This document shows positions 15,673 through 25,800 of a stretch of 64,000 nt of DNA, one piece after another. The notes under the pieces were generated by a model that was not told the DNA's origin, searched no databases, and was given only the letters and a program-made list of their open reading frames with translations. How positions within the stretch are numbered: position 1 is the stretch's first letter; the number at the start of each line of letters is the position of its first letter. The position numbers and the translations under genes were made by a program. Origin of the DNA: a virus; IMG/VR virus record IMGVR_UViG_3300007734_000761, positions 62,001-126,000 of that record, one strand, 5' to 3'.

Positions 15673-16713
15673 TTATTTTTTAGAAGACATAAGATGAGTA
15701 AAAACATTTACTAACCAATTTTCTACATTTGGAATTGAATTACCTAATAAATCTTGTTGATACATTGTAAGAAACTTTGATTTATCCATTGTGTTTTTAG
15801 GTTGAGAAATTAAATCTTCTAATTCTAAAATCATCATTTCTGATAGATTTGGATTATGTAGATCCATTAGTCTTTCATTGATTTTTAGTTGATAACTAAA
15901 CATATCTACACTTTCATACATTGTTCCTTTTGTAGTTTTACTTTTTTCTAAAATATCTTTTAAATTAATTGTTTGTTCTCCTACTAATTCTGGGAAGTTT
16001 TTAATGAGTTTTTTAGGGCCTAACTTAGGAACACCAGGAACATTGTCACTTGAATCACCTAATAAGATTTTTACTTGAAGATAGTTTTGAGGTGGAACAC
16101 CATATTCTTCTTTTACTTTATTAGGATCATAAAACTTCTTTTTAGTAGGTGAGTAAACTGTAATTTTTGGACTTACTAACTGTAAAAAGTCTTGATCTGA
16201 AGACATAATTACTACATCGTGAGTAGGTGCAAATTTCGTGGCAAGATAAGCCATTGTATCGTCTGCTTCTGCTCTGTCAATGGCACACATATCTAAAGGA
16301 AGACATTGTAAATATTCCACGAGTCTTAACAACTGGTTTTCTATTGATTCTGACTCATCTTCTTGGCTTGAAAATCCATCAAAGTTAGTAATTCGTTTTA
16401 GTTTACGGGTTCCTTTATAATCCGGATACAAGTTTTTCTTGTTGAGAGTTGAACCTTCACCTTCAAACGCAATAATAACTCTCGTAGGGTTAGTATGTTT
16501 TATAGCATAACCTACTGATTTTAAGAAACCAGTGAGACCTCCAATGTGATTACCTTTAGGATTTATGTGATTAATAATAGCAAATGAACGTAAAAATGTA
16601 TTCATTGCATCAATAATAAGTACCTTAGGTTGCAAAACAGGACTATTGTCCTGTCTTGCTTTACTAAGTTTATTAATAATCGCTTGAAAATCTGGATCGA
16701 TATTATTCTCCAT
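15673..16713 (-). CDS. 5'-3' exonuclease / RNase H (T4 Rnh, FEN family)
   Basis: 346 residues. The FEN-family active-site acidics are visible: VLIIDAMNTFLRSF near residue 30, VIIAFEGEGS, AIDRAEADDTMAYLA, IMSSDQDFLQL and the helix-three-turn GDSSDNVPGVPKLGPKK. The enzyme removes RNA primers and flaps on the lagging strand. It starts inside the 3' end of uvsX (11-base overlap) and ends 22 bases before the helicase gene. It could act with the short PolA-like polymerase encoded nearby, which lacks its own 5' nuclease. Confidence 0.92.
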   Translation of the reverse strand: MENNIDPDFQAIINKLSKARQDNSPVLQPKVLIIDAMNTFLRSFAIINHINPKGNHIGGLTGFLKSVGYAIKHTNPTRVIIAFEGEGSTLNKKNLYPDYKGTRKLKRITNFDGFSSQEDESESIENQLLRLVEYLQCLPLDMCAIDRAEADDTMAYLATKFAPTHDVVIMSSDQDFLQLVSPKITVYSPTKKKFYDPNKVKEEYGVPPQNYLQVKILLGDSSDNVPGVPKLGPKKLIKNFPELVGEQTINLKDILEKSKTTKGTMYESVDMFSYQLKINERLMDLHNPNLSEMMILELEDLISQPKNTMDKSKFLTMYQQDLLGNSIPNVENWLVNVFTHLMSSKK

Positions 16714-17785
16714 CGTTTACGGCTAAAATACCATTTTTACTTTCATCCCACTCAGATAAGTCTTCTTTAATTTCAAAGTCACCTGCTCCTAATATTGTTA
16801 GCCACTCGTCTTTGTGTTCTTTTTTATATTGATCTACTGCCTTTGGATCATCATCAATAAAACCATGTACTGTTATTATAGTTGTTCCTTTAGTAGTTAC
16901 ACCAGTAACGTGATTTTTATCACACATAATACGAGTACGTTTAGCAAACTCAACGTCTTTACCATTTTTAGTAGCTTTCAACTTACTTGTTCCACTGTTT
17001 GTAACGTTTCCAAATGTTACAATCAAACTTGCGTCAAAAAACATTGTATCACCACCTTTATTTCTCATACGAGGTTGAGACATTGGAGTTTCTGCTGGTG
17101 ATACCCATATTTTATTTACTACTACCATTGTATTTGTATATGGTGTATTAGATTTTCTTGACAAAATGATTTTTTGGTTAATAAAGTTACCAAACTGTTG
17201 ACTCATTGCACCAGCATTCCACTGAGGGTTATTTGAGTTTTTTTCAATACTCATTGAACAAGGTATTGAACCAACTGAATCCCATAAAAATAACAAATCA
17301 TGTGGTAATCTTCCTTTAGCCTGTTCATCTAACAAATCAGCAATAAAACTAGCTACATCTTCAATAGTATTAAGTGAACTTCTGTCTACGTAAATAAAAT
17401 TACCTGTGTAATCTACAATTTCTCCAGTTTCTTCATCTATTACTTCTTCCATTTGGAAGCCCATTTGACGAGCATGATCCCAATTCCATTTCATTTCAGT
17501 AATAATGAACACAGGCAATACACCCATTTTTTGGGCTGATACAGCTGCTTCAATCAATGCTGTTGTTTTACCAGTATCACTATGGCCACGTAACAAGGTT
17601 ATATGGCCCATAGGAATACCGGGTAATGAAAGAACGTCTTGAAATGCTGCTGAAAGTGGAATCCAACGTTGATCTTTAAATGTTACTTGATTGTTACTCA
17701 AGTTTTTTGATTTTTTAAACGATTCAAGGTTAAAGTTTCCTTTGACAGCACCAGAAATAGCTTCTGTTAGTTTTTTCTTAGCCAT
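16703..17785 (-). CDS. uvsX: UvsX/RecA recombinase
   Basis: 360 residues. Walker A GHSDTGKT (67-74), a Walker B-like strand LLFLWDSVGSIP, and MVVVNKIWVSPAETP followed by GGDTMFFDASLIVTFG correspond to RecA-fold loops in T4 UvsX. It forms filaments on single-stranded DNA and drives recombination-dependent replication and repair. It lies 10 bases after the SSB gene and overlaps the exonuclease gene, so these proteins are made together. Confidence 0.93.
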   Translation of the reverse strand: MAKKKLTEAISGAVKGNFNLESFKKSKNLSNNQVTFKDQRWIPLSAAFQDVLSLPGIPMGHITLLRGHSDTGKTTALIEAAVSAQKMGVLPVFIITEMKWNWDHARQMGFQMEEVIDEETGEIVDYTGNFIYVDRSSLNTIEDVASFIADLLDEQAKGRLPHDLLFLWDSVGSIPCSMSIEKNSNNPQWNAGAMSQQFGNFINQKIILSRKSNTPYTNTMVVVNKIWVSPAETPMSQPRMRNKGGDTMFFDASLIVTFGNVTNSGTSKLKATKNGKDVEFAKRTRIMCDKNHVTGVTTKGTTIITVHGFIDDDPKAVDQYKKEHKDEWLTILGAGDFEIKEDLSEWDESKNGILAVNDGE

Positions 17786-17795
17786 TTTTTACAGA

Positions 17796-18644
17796 TTAGA
17801 AAGGTAAATCGTTGTCTTCATCGTCAAATTTAGATGGAGCTTTAGCGTCAGTAAATAAAGCATCAAACTCATCTTCATTAAACGAAGACTTTTTCTTAAC
17901 AGGAGTTGCATAACTTGTAACTACTGGGGTTGTTGGTTGCTCAACTTCTTCTGTTTCTGATTCTTCACCATCTGCTTCGGGATTCAACCAAGTCAACAAA
18001 ATACCTTTCATTTCATCATACTCGTACTTTTTGTACAGAGCTAAAATTTCAGGTTGTTCATTCATCCACGTTTTAGCTTGTGCACTGTTATCACTCAAAG
18101 GAGTAATTTTAGTACGAGGACGTACTGTAGATTTATTGTACTTAGTACCAGTTACTTCAGGTCCCACAGTTTCAATAGTCAAATCACGACCTTCATAAAT
18201 GTCAGAAAAGTCTCCGATGTCTTCGTCAGCAACCATGCTTAACAATTCAAGGTAAGTTTCTTTACCAAATTCCCACAAACGAACACCTTTTTCTTCTTCA
18301 CCCCTAACAATAACTGGAGCAAATACTCGCATTTTAGGTTCGATTTTCTTAGCTAACTGCCAATTTTCTTTTTCTGATGACTTACGAAGTTGACTTGCAA
18401 ATTCTACAATAGGATCTTTTTCACCAAAGTTAGTCAAAGCAATCATTGAACGATTAGCTACACCATAGTGAAAATAAACCTCTTTAAAAGGATTTGATTT
18501 GTCAAACTTACTAGGAACGACACGAATAATTTGTTTACCTACAGCAGGTTTCCAGAAATTTTTTGCTCTTTCTTCTTTGTTTTGAGAGCCCCCTTTCTTG
18601 TTTTGAAGGGAATTCAAGCGATTTTTGATTTGATTAATATCCAT
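17796..18644 (-). CDS. Single-stranded DNA-binding protein (T4 gp32-like)
   Basis: 282 residues. The N terminus is basic (LNSLQNKKGGSQNKEERA, a LAST-like self-association segment), followed by FWKPAVGKQIIRVVPS and an OB-type core (EPKMRVFAPVIVRGEEEKGVRLWEFG shown in part), and a strongly acidic C-terminal tail ending DDEDNDLPF, typical for partner binding. The His/Cys zinc motif of T4 gp32 is absent: no suitable cysteines are present. Placement directly upstream of uvsX agrees with the assignment. Confidence 0.85.
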   Translation of the reverse strand: MDINQIKNRLNSLQNKKGGSQNKEERAKNFWKPAVGKQIIRVVPSKFDKSNPFKEVYFHYGVANRSMIALTNFGEKDPIVEFASQLRKSSEKENWQLAKKIEPKMRVFAPVIVRGEEEKGVRLWEFGKETYLELLSMVADEDIGDFSDIYEGRDLTIETVGPEVTGTKYNKSTVRPRTKITPLSDNSAQAKTWMNEQPEILALYKKYEYDEMKGILLTWLNPEADGEESETEEVEQPTTPVVTSYATPVKKKSSFNEDEFDALFTDAKAPSKFDDEDNDLPF

Positions 18645-18696
18645 AACAATTTTATTATTTCTCTATTAATATAACAAATAAAAGACTAAAAGCCAA

Positions 18697-19134
18697 TTAT
18701 ATATTAATAATCTTGTAAATTTTTGTGTTTAGAATGCGGAGATCAGGACCTTGAGTTAATAATATACTATTTTGATAGTCACTCCAGTTTATTCTAAATT
18801 GATTATCTAACATACCATTATTTAGTTCTTTAATTAAAGTATTTAAAGCATTAATAGTATATAAAGTATTTGATTCTTTTTTTCTATGTAACAAAATAGT
18901 ATTTTCAGGTATTTCGTTAACTGAATTTTCTGTATCTATGTTGTAAGTTATAATATATTCAGTTGTTTGTGGACTTTCTAATACAAACATTTTATCATAT
19001 AATATAGCGTAACGTGAAGTTATACCAGCAATGGTATCTAATAAACGATTTTGGGCTGTAAACGAACACAGTAACTTATTCTTCATGTCAAATGGAATAC
19101 TGTTAATAAATATCGAAGAAATATCATAAACCAT
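18697..19134 (-). CDS. Hypothetical protein coupled to the PolA-like gene
   Basis: 145 residues, mixed alpha/beta. Visible segments are SIPFDMKNKLLCSF, YIITYNIDTENS, NTILLHRKKESNTLYTIN and the C-terminal RILNTKIYKIINI. The start overlaps the PolA-like gene by 11 bases, so both proteins are likely made in fixed proportion. I see no known motif and it does not resemble T4 RegA despite a similar position near replication genes. A polymerase accessory role is a guess from the coupling alone. Confidence 0.6.
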   Translation of the reverse strand: MVYDISSIFINSIPFDMKNKLLCSFTAQNRLLDTIAGITSRYAILYDKMFVLESPQTTEYIITYNIDTENSVNEIPENTILLHRKKESNTLYTINALNTLIKELNNGMLDNQFRINWSDYQNSILLTQGPDLRILNTKIYKIINI

Positions 19135-20410
19135 AGTCTAGTCCTTTCTTCATCTTTGTTGTATAGCCTGTACTTTCTAACAATTCTTTTATTTTAGTTA
19201 CTGTTTCAATTCCGTCTTCTTTACTAAAGTCTATAAGTATAGAATCATATGTGTAAAGAATTATTTTACTCTTTTTAGTTTCTAAAAAGTCTAATACTTT
19301 TCCAACTAATTCTACATTACTTTTAGTTTCTAAACTTTGAATGTAATAATTAAATATTTTAGTTGGACTTAATTCATCAGACTTATGTAAAATTCTACCA
19401 GTTGCCAATTTTACTCGGTTTTCTTGATTGTAAATTAACCACATTTTTTTAATTAGTCCATTGACTTGTCCAAAGTATACTTTATTTCTGTGTTCTTCTT
19501 TAATTCCTCCATAAAGATTTTTGAACGTAATTTCCTTCGCTTCTTCTTTTGATACTCCAAGTATTTCTGATATATCAGCATAGGGATCACTACTGAATTT
19601 AAAATTAAAAAGGGAACCAATAAGGGAAGGATGGTAAGCAGAGAAGTCATATTCTATTAAGTAATCGTTGTTGGGGATAAATACATTTCTCGCGCCGTTT
19701 TCTTTGGGAAGTGCGGCGAAATTAATGTTGTTAAATGCGTTGCTCGGTCTTGTAGTAATGTTGTAAAGATTGTACGAAGTATGTATTTTATTTTTATTGA
19801 TACTGTAGTCTTCAAATGTAGGTTCAAAAAAGTGATTGAATTTAGTTGGACTAATTTTAATGCCTTCTTGTTCAATTCTTTTAAAAACACTAGTATATTC
19901 TTTATCAAACCAAACATTTGGTCTGTAATTCATGTGTTGTTTAATTTGATTAAAAACATGGTCCCATTTTTCTAAGTGTTTAGTAACGGGGATTATACTA
20001 TTGATATTGTTTCTAAAATAGTGTTCTCTGTAAAAATGTGTGTGAGCTGGTGTATCATACTCATCTGCTTTAAAAACTTTATTGGTTTTATTTAAAATGT
20101 TGAATTGAATGTCTGTTGTTTCTAAAGTAGAAGGTAAAAAGTAATCGTGAAACTTTTTGTCTAAAACATAAATAAGTTTGTGTTTATTTAAAAAGTCTAA
20201 CACATCTGACCAGTCTAAATTAAATGTTTCACTGTGATTAATAGGAAAAATGTAGCCTTTACTATTTAAACAGTGATAATAAACAGCTACTATGTTGTTA
20301 AATTTAGGATGAAAACAATCATTGCCTGGAATGATTTGAACAAAACAAGAATCTTCACAGTATTCTTGTAGTCTTTCTAATTGTAGTTTTGTTTCAATAA
20401 TTGCATGCAT
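19124..20410 (-). CDS. Short family A (PolA-type) DNA polymerase-like protein
   Basis: 428 residues from the ATG at 20408-20410; an upstream in-frame extension lies in the terminator and is rejected. Palm motifs of family A are readable: ARNVFIPNNDYLIEYDFSAY then HPSLIGSL (motif A, with its Asp), KEITFKNLYGGI (finger O-helix, Lys/Phe/Tyr-Gly) and ILYTYDSILIDF (motif C, with Ser replacing the usual Glu after Asp). About 200 N-terminal residues may be a decayed exonuclease domain. It is far shorter than Pol I. Gap-filling or repair is inferred, given a separate family B replicase. Confidence 0.72.
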   Translation of the reverse strand: MHAIIETKLQLERLQEYCEDSCFVQIIPGNDCFHPKFNNIVAVYYHCLNSKGYIFPINHSETFNLDWSDVLDFLNKHKLIYVLDKKFHDYFLPSTLETTDIQFNILNKTNKVFKADEYDTPAHTHFYREHYFRNNINSIIPVTKHLEKWDHVFNQIKQHMNYRPNVWFDKEYTSVFKRIEQEGIKISPTKFNHFFEPTFEDYSINKNKIHTSYNLYNITTRPSNAFNNINFAALPKENGARNVFIPNNDYLIEYDFSAYHPSLIGSLFNFKFSSDPYADISEILGVSKEEAKEITFKNLYGGIKEEHRNKVYFGQVNGLIKKMWLIYNQENRVKLATGRILHKSDELSPTKIFNYYIQSLETKSNVELVGKVLDFLETKKSKIILYTYDSILIDFSKEDGIETVTKIKELLESTGYTTKMKKGLDYGL

Positions 20411-20429
20411 AACCTTTATTAATAATATA

Positions 20430-20459
20430 AAAAAAGGCTTGGTAAAAACCAAGCCTCTC
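20430..20459 (-). terminator. Rho-independent terminator after the 577-residue gene
   Basis: Stem ggcttgg/ccaagcc (20436-20442 and 20449-20455), 6-base loop, and a plus-strand A run at 20429-20435. It separates the late virion block from the replication block. Confidence 0.85.
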
Positions 20460-20461
20460 TA

Positions 20462-22195
20462 TTATTCTATAATTCCTGCTAATTTTTGTAAGCGCTGAAT
20501 TTCTTCTTTTGTTATAGTGTATGTTATATTTCCTACATTAGGACTAGTAGTACTTACACTAGGAGAAAGTGACTTACTTGGATTTACTTTTGGGTCTAAC
20601 ACATCTTTAGGATCATCAATAGGAGGATGAGCCATTTTTTCTTGTGAAGACTTATCTTTATTTTGTTTTTCCCATTCAATAAATGTTTTTTGCCATCTGT
20701 TTCTTGCTTTAAAGAAAGCTGATTTAATAGCATTTTTATTTTTCTTAAAGTCTTCTGGGAGTAAAGGAACTATTACTCTTACTAACAATTCAGTCCACTC
20801 TTTTTCATTATTTACTTTTAATAAAGCTTGTTTTAATGAACTATTTTGATTAATAATTTTCATTAAAAGAGCAATATCGTTTGGAATATTTACTTCTTTA
20901 ATTAAATTAGAAGTTCTAGTTAATCCTCTATTAATGTTAGATCCTCCACTAGACACTTGGAATTCAGGATTTACAGTTCCTACTAAAGCTAAAAGTAAAG
21001 CTTCTAATTCAGTTTCATTATCTATGTTTCCTATTATGTTTTTTAAACTAGTGTCTGTTTTAACTCTATCAGCTACAGATTGTATATCGGGATTATCTGC
21101 TTTTTCTCTTCCAGGTTCAGTGCCTGTAGAAGATGGAGTATCTCCTCCTGGCATTTTAGGCAATCCCATGTCTTTTACATAAGTTTGCCAAACTGCTGTT
21201 GCTTTTTCAGGAGTACCAGGTACTACTTTAGTTTTTACTACAGTTCCTTGATCAACATCACCTGTTTTATTTGGTTTACCTACTTCTTTAGCAGTGTCAG
21301 AGGTAATTTTTACAGTGTGGGTACCTTTTTCAGTTTTAATTTTTACTAAGTCACCTTCTTCTGTTACTTTATATCCTCTTGATTCTGCTTCTTTTTTAAT
21401 GTCTTCTTTAGCTACTGCTTTAAAACTATTTGCTCTAGCGTCATCTAATTTTTTACCATCTACTGCTTTATTTTCATTATCTGGATCAGAGGGTTGATGG
21501 CTATAAGTAGAAGTTGCATTTACTTCTACGTCATTTCCATCATCGACAACGTCTACAACATTATCAGCAAATTGTTTTGTGTCTTGTCTTTCTTGACCCT
21601 TAATAGCATATCCTGATGTTTTATATGAAATATGCATAGCCTCTTCTCCATCTCCAGGATCATCTAATGAAGGATTTAGGTTTGTTGCTTTTTGTATATT
21701 ACCAGCATCATTAAAATCAGCAGTATTTAATTTATCTAATTTATTTTGAGCTTGTTGGACTTGTGTTGTATTTTGTTTAATATTATTATCATTTTTAAAA
21801 GCAGTAACAATAGGTCCATATAATGAATTAGCGGCAATTATTAAAGCCAAAGCACCAGTTACAATTCTTTTCCAAAGAGGTGTTTTTACTAATTTATTGT
21901 TTGGTGCTAAATTAGCTACTTTATCATCAAATTGATCTTTAGTTAAATTTAAATCAGCTGGGGTGAGTTTTTGAGCTACCTTACCAGCAGCATTTTTTTC
22001 TTGGTCAGATAAAGTGTTCCAATAATCTGCTGCTTCTTCTCCTGTGTCTTCTTCAGCTTCATTTAATTGAAATAAAATTTCTTTTAAAGTTAAATGAGAT
22101 TTTTGCTCTAGAAAAATTTCGAATTTATGTTTATCAGGTGCTAATCCTGCTAAAACTTGCATTCTCTGCGTTTCATTATTTGGTAAAGTACTCAT
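20462..22195 (-). CDS. Putative internal virion protein with LAGI-type end motifs
   Basis: 577 residues. It begins with TQRMQVLAGLAPDKHK and ends EIQRLQKLAGIIE; the same kind of tail (RMQQLAGIITK) ends the prohead core protein of this phage. After an acidic first 100 residues there is one hydrophobic helix (IVTGALALIIAANSLYGPIV, about 112-131), then a long Asp/Asn/Lys-rich region and a helical C-terminal part. No enzyme motif recognised. ATATTTAT lies 11 nt upstream. The shared tags suggest packaging in the head with the scaffold, an inference. Confidence 0.5.
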   Translation of the reverse strand: MSTLPNNETQRMQVLAGLAPDKHKFEIFLEQKSHLTLKEILFQLNEAEEDTGEEAADYWNTLSDQEKNAAGKVAQKLTPADLNLTKDQFDDKVANLAPNNKLVKTPLWKRIVTGALALIIAANSLYGPIVTAFKNDNNIKQNTTQVQQAQNKLDKLNTADFNDAGNIQKATNLNPSLDDPGDGEEAMHISYKTSGYAIKGQERQDTKQFADNVVDVVDDGNDVEVNATSTYSHQPSDPDNENKAVDGKKLDDARANSFKAVAKEDIKKEAESRGYKVTEEGDLVKIKTEKGTHTVKITSDTAKEVGKPNKTGDVDQGTVVKTKVVPGTPEKATAVWQTYVKDMGLPKMPGGDTPSSTGTEPGREKADNPDIQSVADRVKTDTSLKNIIGNIDNETELEALLLALVGTVNPEFQVSSGGSNINRGLTRTSNLIKEVNIPNDIALLMKIINQNSSLKQALLKVNNEKEWTELLVRVIVPLLPEDFKKNKNAIKSAFFKARNRWQKTFIEWEKQNKDKSSQEKMAHPPIDDPKDVLDPKVNPSKSLSPSVSTTSPNVGNITYTITKEEIQRLQKLAGIIE

Positions 22196-22206
22196 AATAA
22201 TATAAT

Positions 22207-22214
22207 ATAAATAT
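22207..22214 (-). promoter_or_regulatory. ATATTTAT late-type motif
   Basis: 11 nt upstream of the putative internal virion protein gene, overlapping the stop of the 203-residue gene. Confidence 0.4.
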
Positions 22215-22825
22215 TACGGTCTATAATAAAGAATTAAATCAACTAAATAATTCTCAATACCTGGTATTAACTTTTTAGCTTCATTAATACTTCTTAAATT
22301 AGAATCTATAACTCCACCTTGCATTAATATACCATTTTCCTTTACATCATATAAAGGTCCACTAATTTTCCAAAGCACTTCAGCAAAATTAAAATACTTT
22401 GAGAAATTACTATTAAAATAATTATAAAATGTAGATTTATTAGTTTCTACAATATAAAGCTTACTGCTTAACTTATAGTCTAAAATGTACCTAGTGTAAT
22501 ATGTTTGAACATATTCTTCACTAGTAGGAGGTAAACTATCGTTAGTAGGAATACTTAACCCAATAGAACTTTGAGGATTTGTATTTAAATTATTATAAGA
22601 CGATGCTAATGTACTAATTCCTAAATCTGCTGGAACTGGGTTTGATTTATTAAAAGCTGGATTTAATTTTTGTGAATCATTAGTATGAGTTTTACCGGTG
22701 TATGCGTTTCCATATTTGTCTTTATGATAATACCCTACATAAAATGCCTGATTTGTAGCATAATAATACTCATTTCCATAAGTATAAAAAGTTTCTGGTA
22801 ATATGACACTAGGTGGTAAATACAT
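22214..22825 (-). CDS. Hypothetical virion protein (baseplate block)
   Basis: 203 residues, Tyr/Asn-rich, no transmembrane segment and no catalytic motif. It opens MYLPPSVILPETFYTYGNE and includes YTRYILDYKLSSKLYIVE and a C-terminal helix KKLIPGIENYLVDLILYY. It lies 6 bases after the large baseplate-type gene and is transcribed with it, so a small baseplate or hub component is the likely role. I do not recognise a family. Confidence 0.5.
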   Translation of the reverse strand: MYLPPSVILPETFYTYGNEYYYATNQAFYVGYYHKDKYGNAYTGKTHTNDSQKLNPAFNKSNPVPADLGISTLASSYNNLNTNPQSSIGLSIPTNDSLPPTSEEYVQTYYTRYILDYKLSSKLYIVETNKSTFYNYFNSNFSKYFNFAEVLWKISGPLYDVKENGILMQGGVIDSNLRSINEAKKLIPGIENYLVDLILYYRP

Positions 22826-22831
22826 TTTATA

Positions 22832-25800
22832 TTATTTTCTGCGTTCTCCTCTTTCGTTATATAAAGTTTGATATTGTTTTTCAGTAACAGAATTTAATGG
22901 GTATGTTACATTCTTTTTAATAGCAAATGTGGTAACTGATGGTAAGTTCCCTACTTTTAATGTAGCTTGTCTAGTCCAAGGAATAGTACCTGCTAATGTT
23001 TGACCTATATTAAATCCGTTTTTCCACCAAGTATTACCTGCGGTTCCTTGTGTATTTTGAAACTCAGATCCAGCTCCTCCGGCAATAGCATCAACTATAT
23101 TAAAAGTAAAAGGCCCAACAACATTATCATCAATAGCATATGGATGTCCTAATGAAGTAGATTTACCATACATTGTTAAACCATTAAGAGGTATTAAATC
23201 ACTTAAACGAGTGTTAGCACTATTTTCAATAGGAATAGGATAATTCCATGCTATTTGTGCTTGATTCATTGAAGTTTTAGTTTTAATAAAACGATCTAAT
23301 CTTGATTTCAAAATAGGTAAATTAAATCCATTTGTAAGATCTTCTTGAGGATATATTCTAGTGTCGTTAGGTGAAACTGTATTTTCTGTAATTGTGATGT
23401 TTACTACAGGTATTGTCGAATTTATAACTGTATTTACTCTATCTTTTGATGGAGTATACAACAACACATCAAAATTTAAATTACCATTATCACCAGCATA
23501 AATAGATCTATCACTATTATTAGGCACAAAAACATCATAAGATGATAATAATTCTGCTTGAATACTATTTAAAAGATCTTCAAATTCTTGAGTATAACTT
23601 TGTTCTCCAACAGAAGAAACATTGCCTGCTAATTGGTCTAATAAATTTCCTAATGTTTGGTTATTAGCAATGACAGTGTTACTTCTAAGTGGGTATTCAC
23701 TTTTAAAAACTTGAACCCAATCTCTTACAAAATCTTTAAATTTATTTATTCCATATTTTGAATTTGCATTAGAAGAATCATAATCTAAAAAGAATTTTAC
23801 ATTATTAGTCCAATATTCTTGTACTGAGGTTTGATTATAATTTAAAAGAGTATTTTCTATTACTTCATTGAAAGTTCTCAATGGTTTATCAAATGTTAAG
23901 TTTCTTACAACTAAACTAGAAAAATTAGGATCTTCATATCTAGAGTAAGCATATCCAATAATAGCTCTTGTTGCTTGATATACTAAGAAATCTTGAAGTA
24001 TTGGGTAAATTAAAGCTTTTGCTTGTAAAGCAGCTACGTACTTACCAAATCCTTCTCTTTTTATATCAATAAAATCTTGGAATTCTTTTCTATCTTGGTC
24101 TAAAATACAAATTTGAGTTTCTAACTCAGTTTCCCAATCGTTTTTAGTAAGTCTATGATTAATTTGAGTAATTACAAATCCTAATTGTTTATCATAATAG
24201 TTTTTAGGTAATACATTTTGTTTTACTGTAAAAATTTGTCCTACTACAATTCCTCCAATTCCGTCTAATGTTATTCTTAATTTAAAAGGAATTAAAGCTT
24301 TAAAATTTAATTCACTATTATAACGCAACATAGATTGTTTTAAAATACTACTTGGATTTGCTTGACCTGTTGTATCTATTTTAATTTTATATTCATTACT
24401 ACTCCTTCCAGGAATTAGAGTACCAATTAAATAATCTCTAGCATAAAGCATAAAATTATATAACTTTTGATAAAAAACATCTTCTGGTTTTCCTTGGGGA
24501 TTATCAAATTCTTCTCCTTGCCATTTATTTAAAGCTATTCTGTCTTCTAAACCAGCATTTAAATAAACTTGACTTGAATTATACACATCTGCTAAGTTAG
24601 CTCTACTTTGAGCAGCTATAGCTACAATAGTACTTTGGTTTTCAAATATTTGACTTTGAATACTTACGTTTCTACAAATACTTCCTAAACCTAATAAATC
24701 AAATTGGTATTTTTGATCAGATTTACTATCAGGTCCATTTTCTAAGTAATAATAATCTACTACCTTCATAGTACCTTGAGTTTTACCTACAGTACTTAAT
24801 CCAAAGTTATTTAAACCTCCTAAACTATTTGATATTTTATTTAAAACGTTTTTTATGTAATCTAACATGATAACTCCTTCATCATTTGAAGAATTTTTCA
24901 TGTCTTTGTATGTTTGTAACAACATACTAATATTAACAAAAATATTTTTAATTTTTCCCGCTTTTAAAGTTTCGTCATAAAATTGGTATGTAGTAGGACC
25001 TATAATATATTTATCTCCATTTTCAAATTGATACATAGGAGGATTAATTCCGTTTACACGAGGATCAAAATCTCCTTCATATCCAATAAAAGACATTTCT
25101 ACTTTAAAGGCACCATTATTTTTAACTTGACAAATTCCGGGATTTACAGAAACTGTGTCTTTACAAGCTAAACATAAATCATTGTCTCCAGGTAATTGGA
25201 ATTTTACTAAAGGTACAGGGACAGTAGAACTTTTTTTACTGTCTGACTTTACATTGAAATAAGACATTACAATAGCTAACCAAACGTCTAAAGTTAAATA
25301 TTCATAGTATCTTCCAGTTTCTGAAGGTTCTTGGAATTCTACTTCTTGTACTTGTGGAGCTCCATCTATTTGATTAGCCTGATTTGGGTAATAAGTTTTA
25401 ACAGTTTGTTTAATAGTATCTTTTGAAACATAATTAGCATTATAGTCCCAATTTCCTCTATATTCATTTTCACCTAAAGCAGTACCTCCATCATAAGATT
25501 TACTATCTACTTCAGCTTTTAAACTTAACAAAACGTTTTCATAATCATCATATACATAAGTAGAAGGAGCCGTAGCATCAGCCAATATCGTACCTACCTT
25601 ATTATTTACATTTGATGACATTTTAATAGTATTAATAGCTTCACCCATTGAAATTAATGTAGTGGTACATTCATAACCACCATTAGTCATCATAGTCCAG
25701 TTAAAGTTTTTTACGTAACCTAACATCCCATCGTAATTATGACGATATTTCTTACGTAAAGCTTCTAACTTATCATACACATCTTGTTGACTTAAGTTTT

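Noticed and set aside
18697-19134. RegA translational repressor
   Set aside because: Gene position is suggestive but no RegA motif can be seen.
20411-20452. N-terminal extension of the PolA-like protein
   Set aside because: It would translate through a terminator hairpin.
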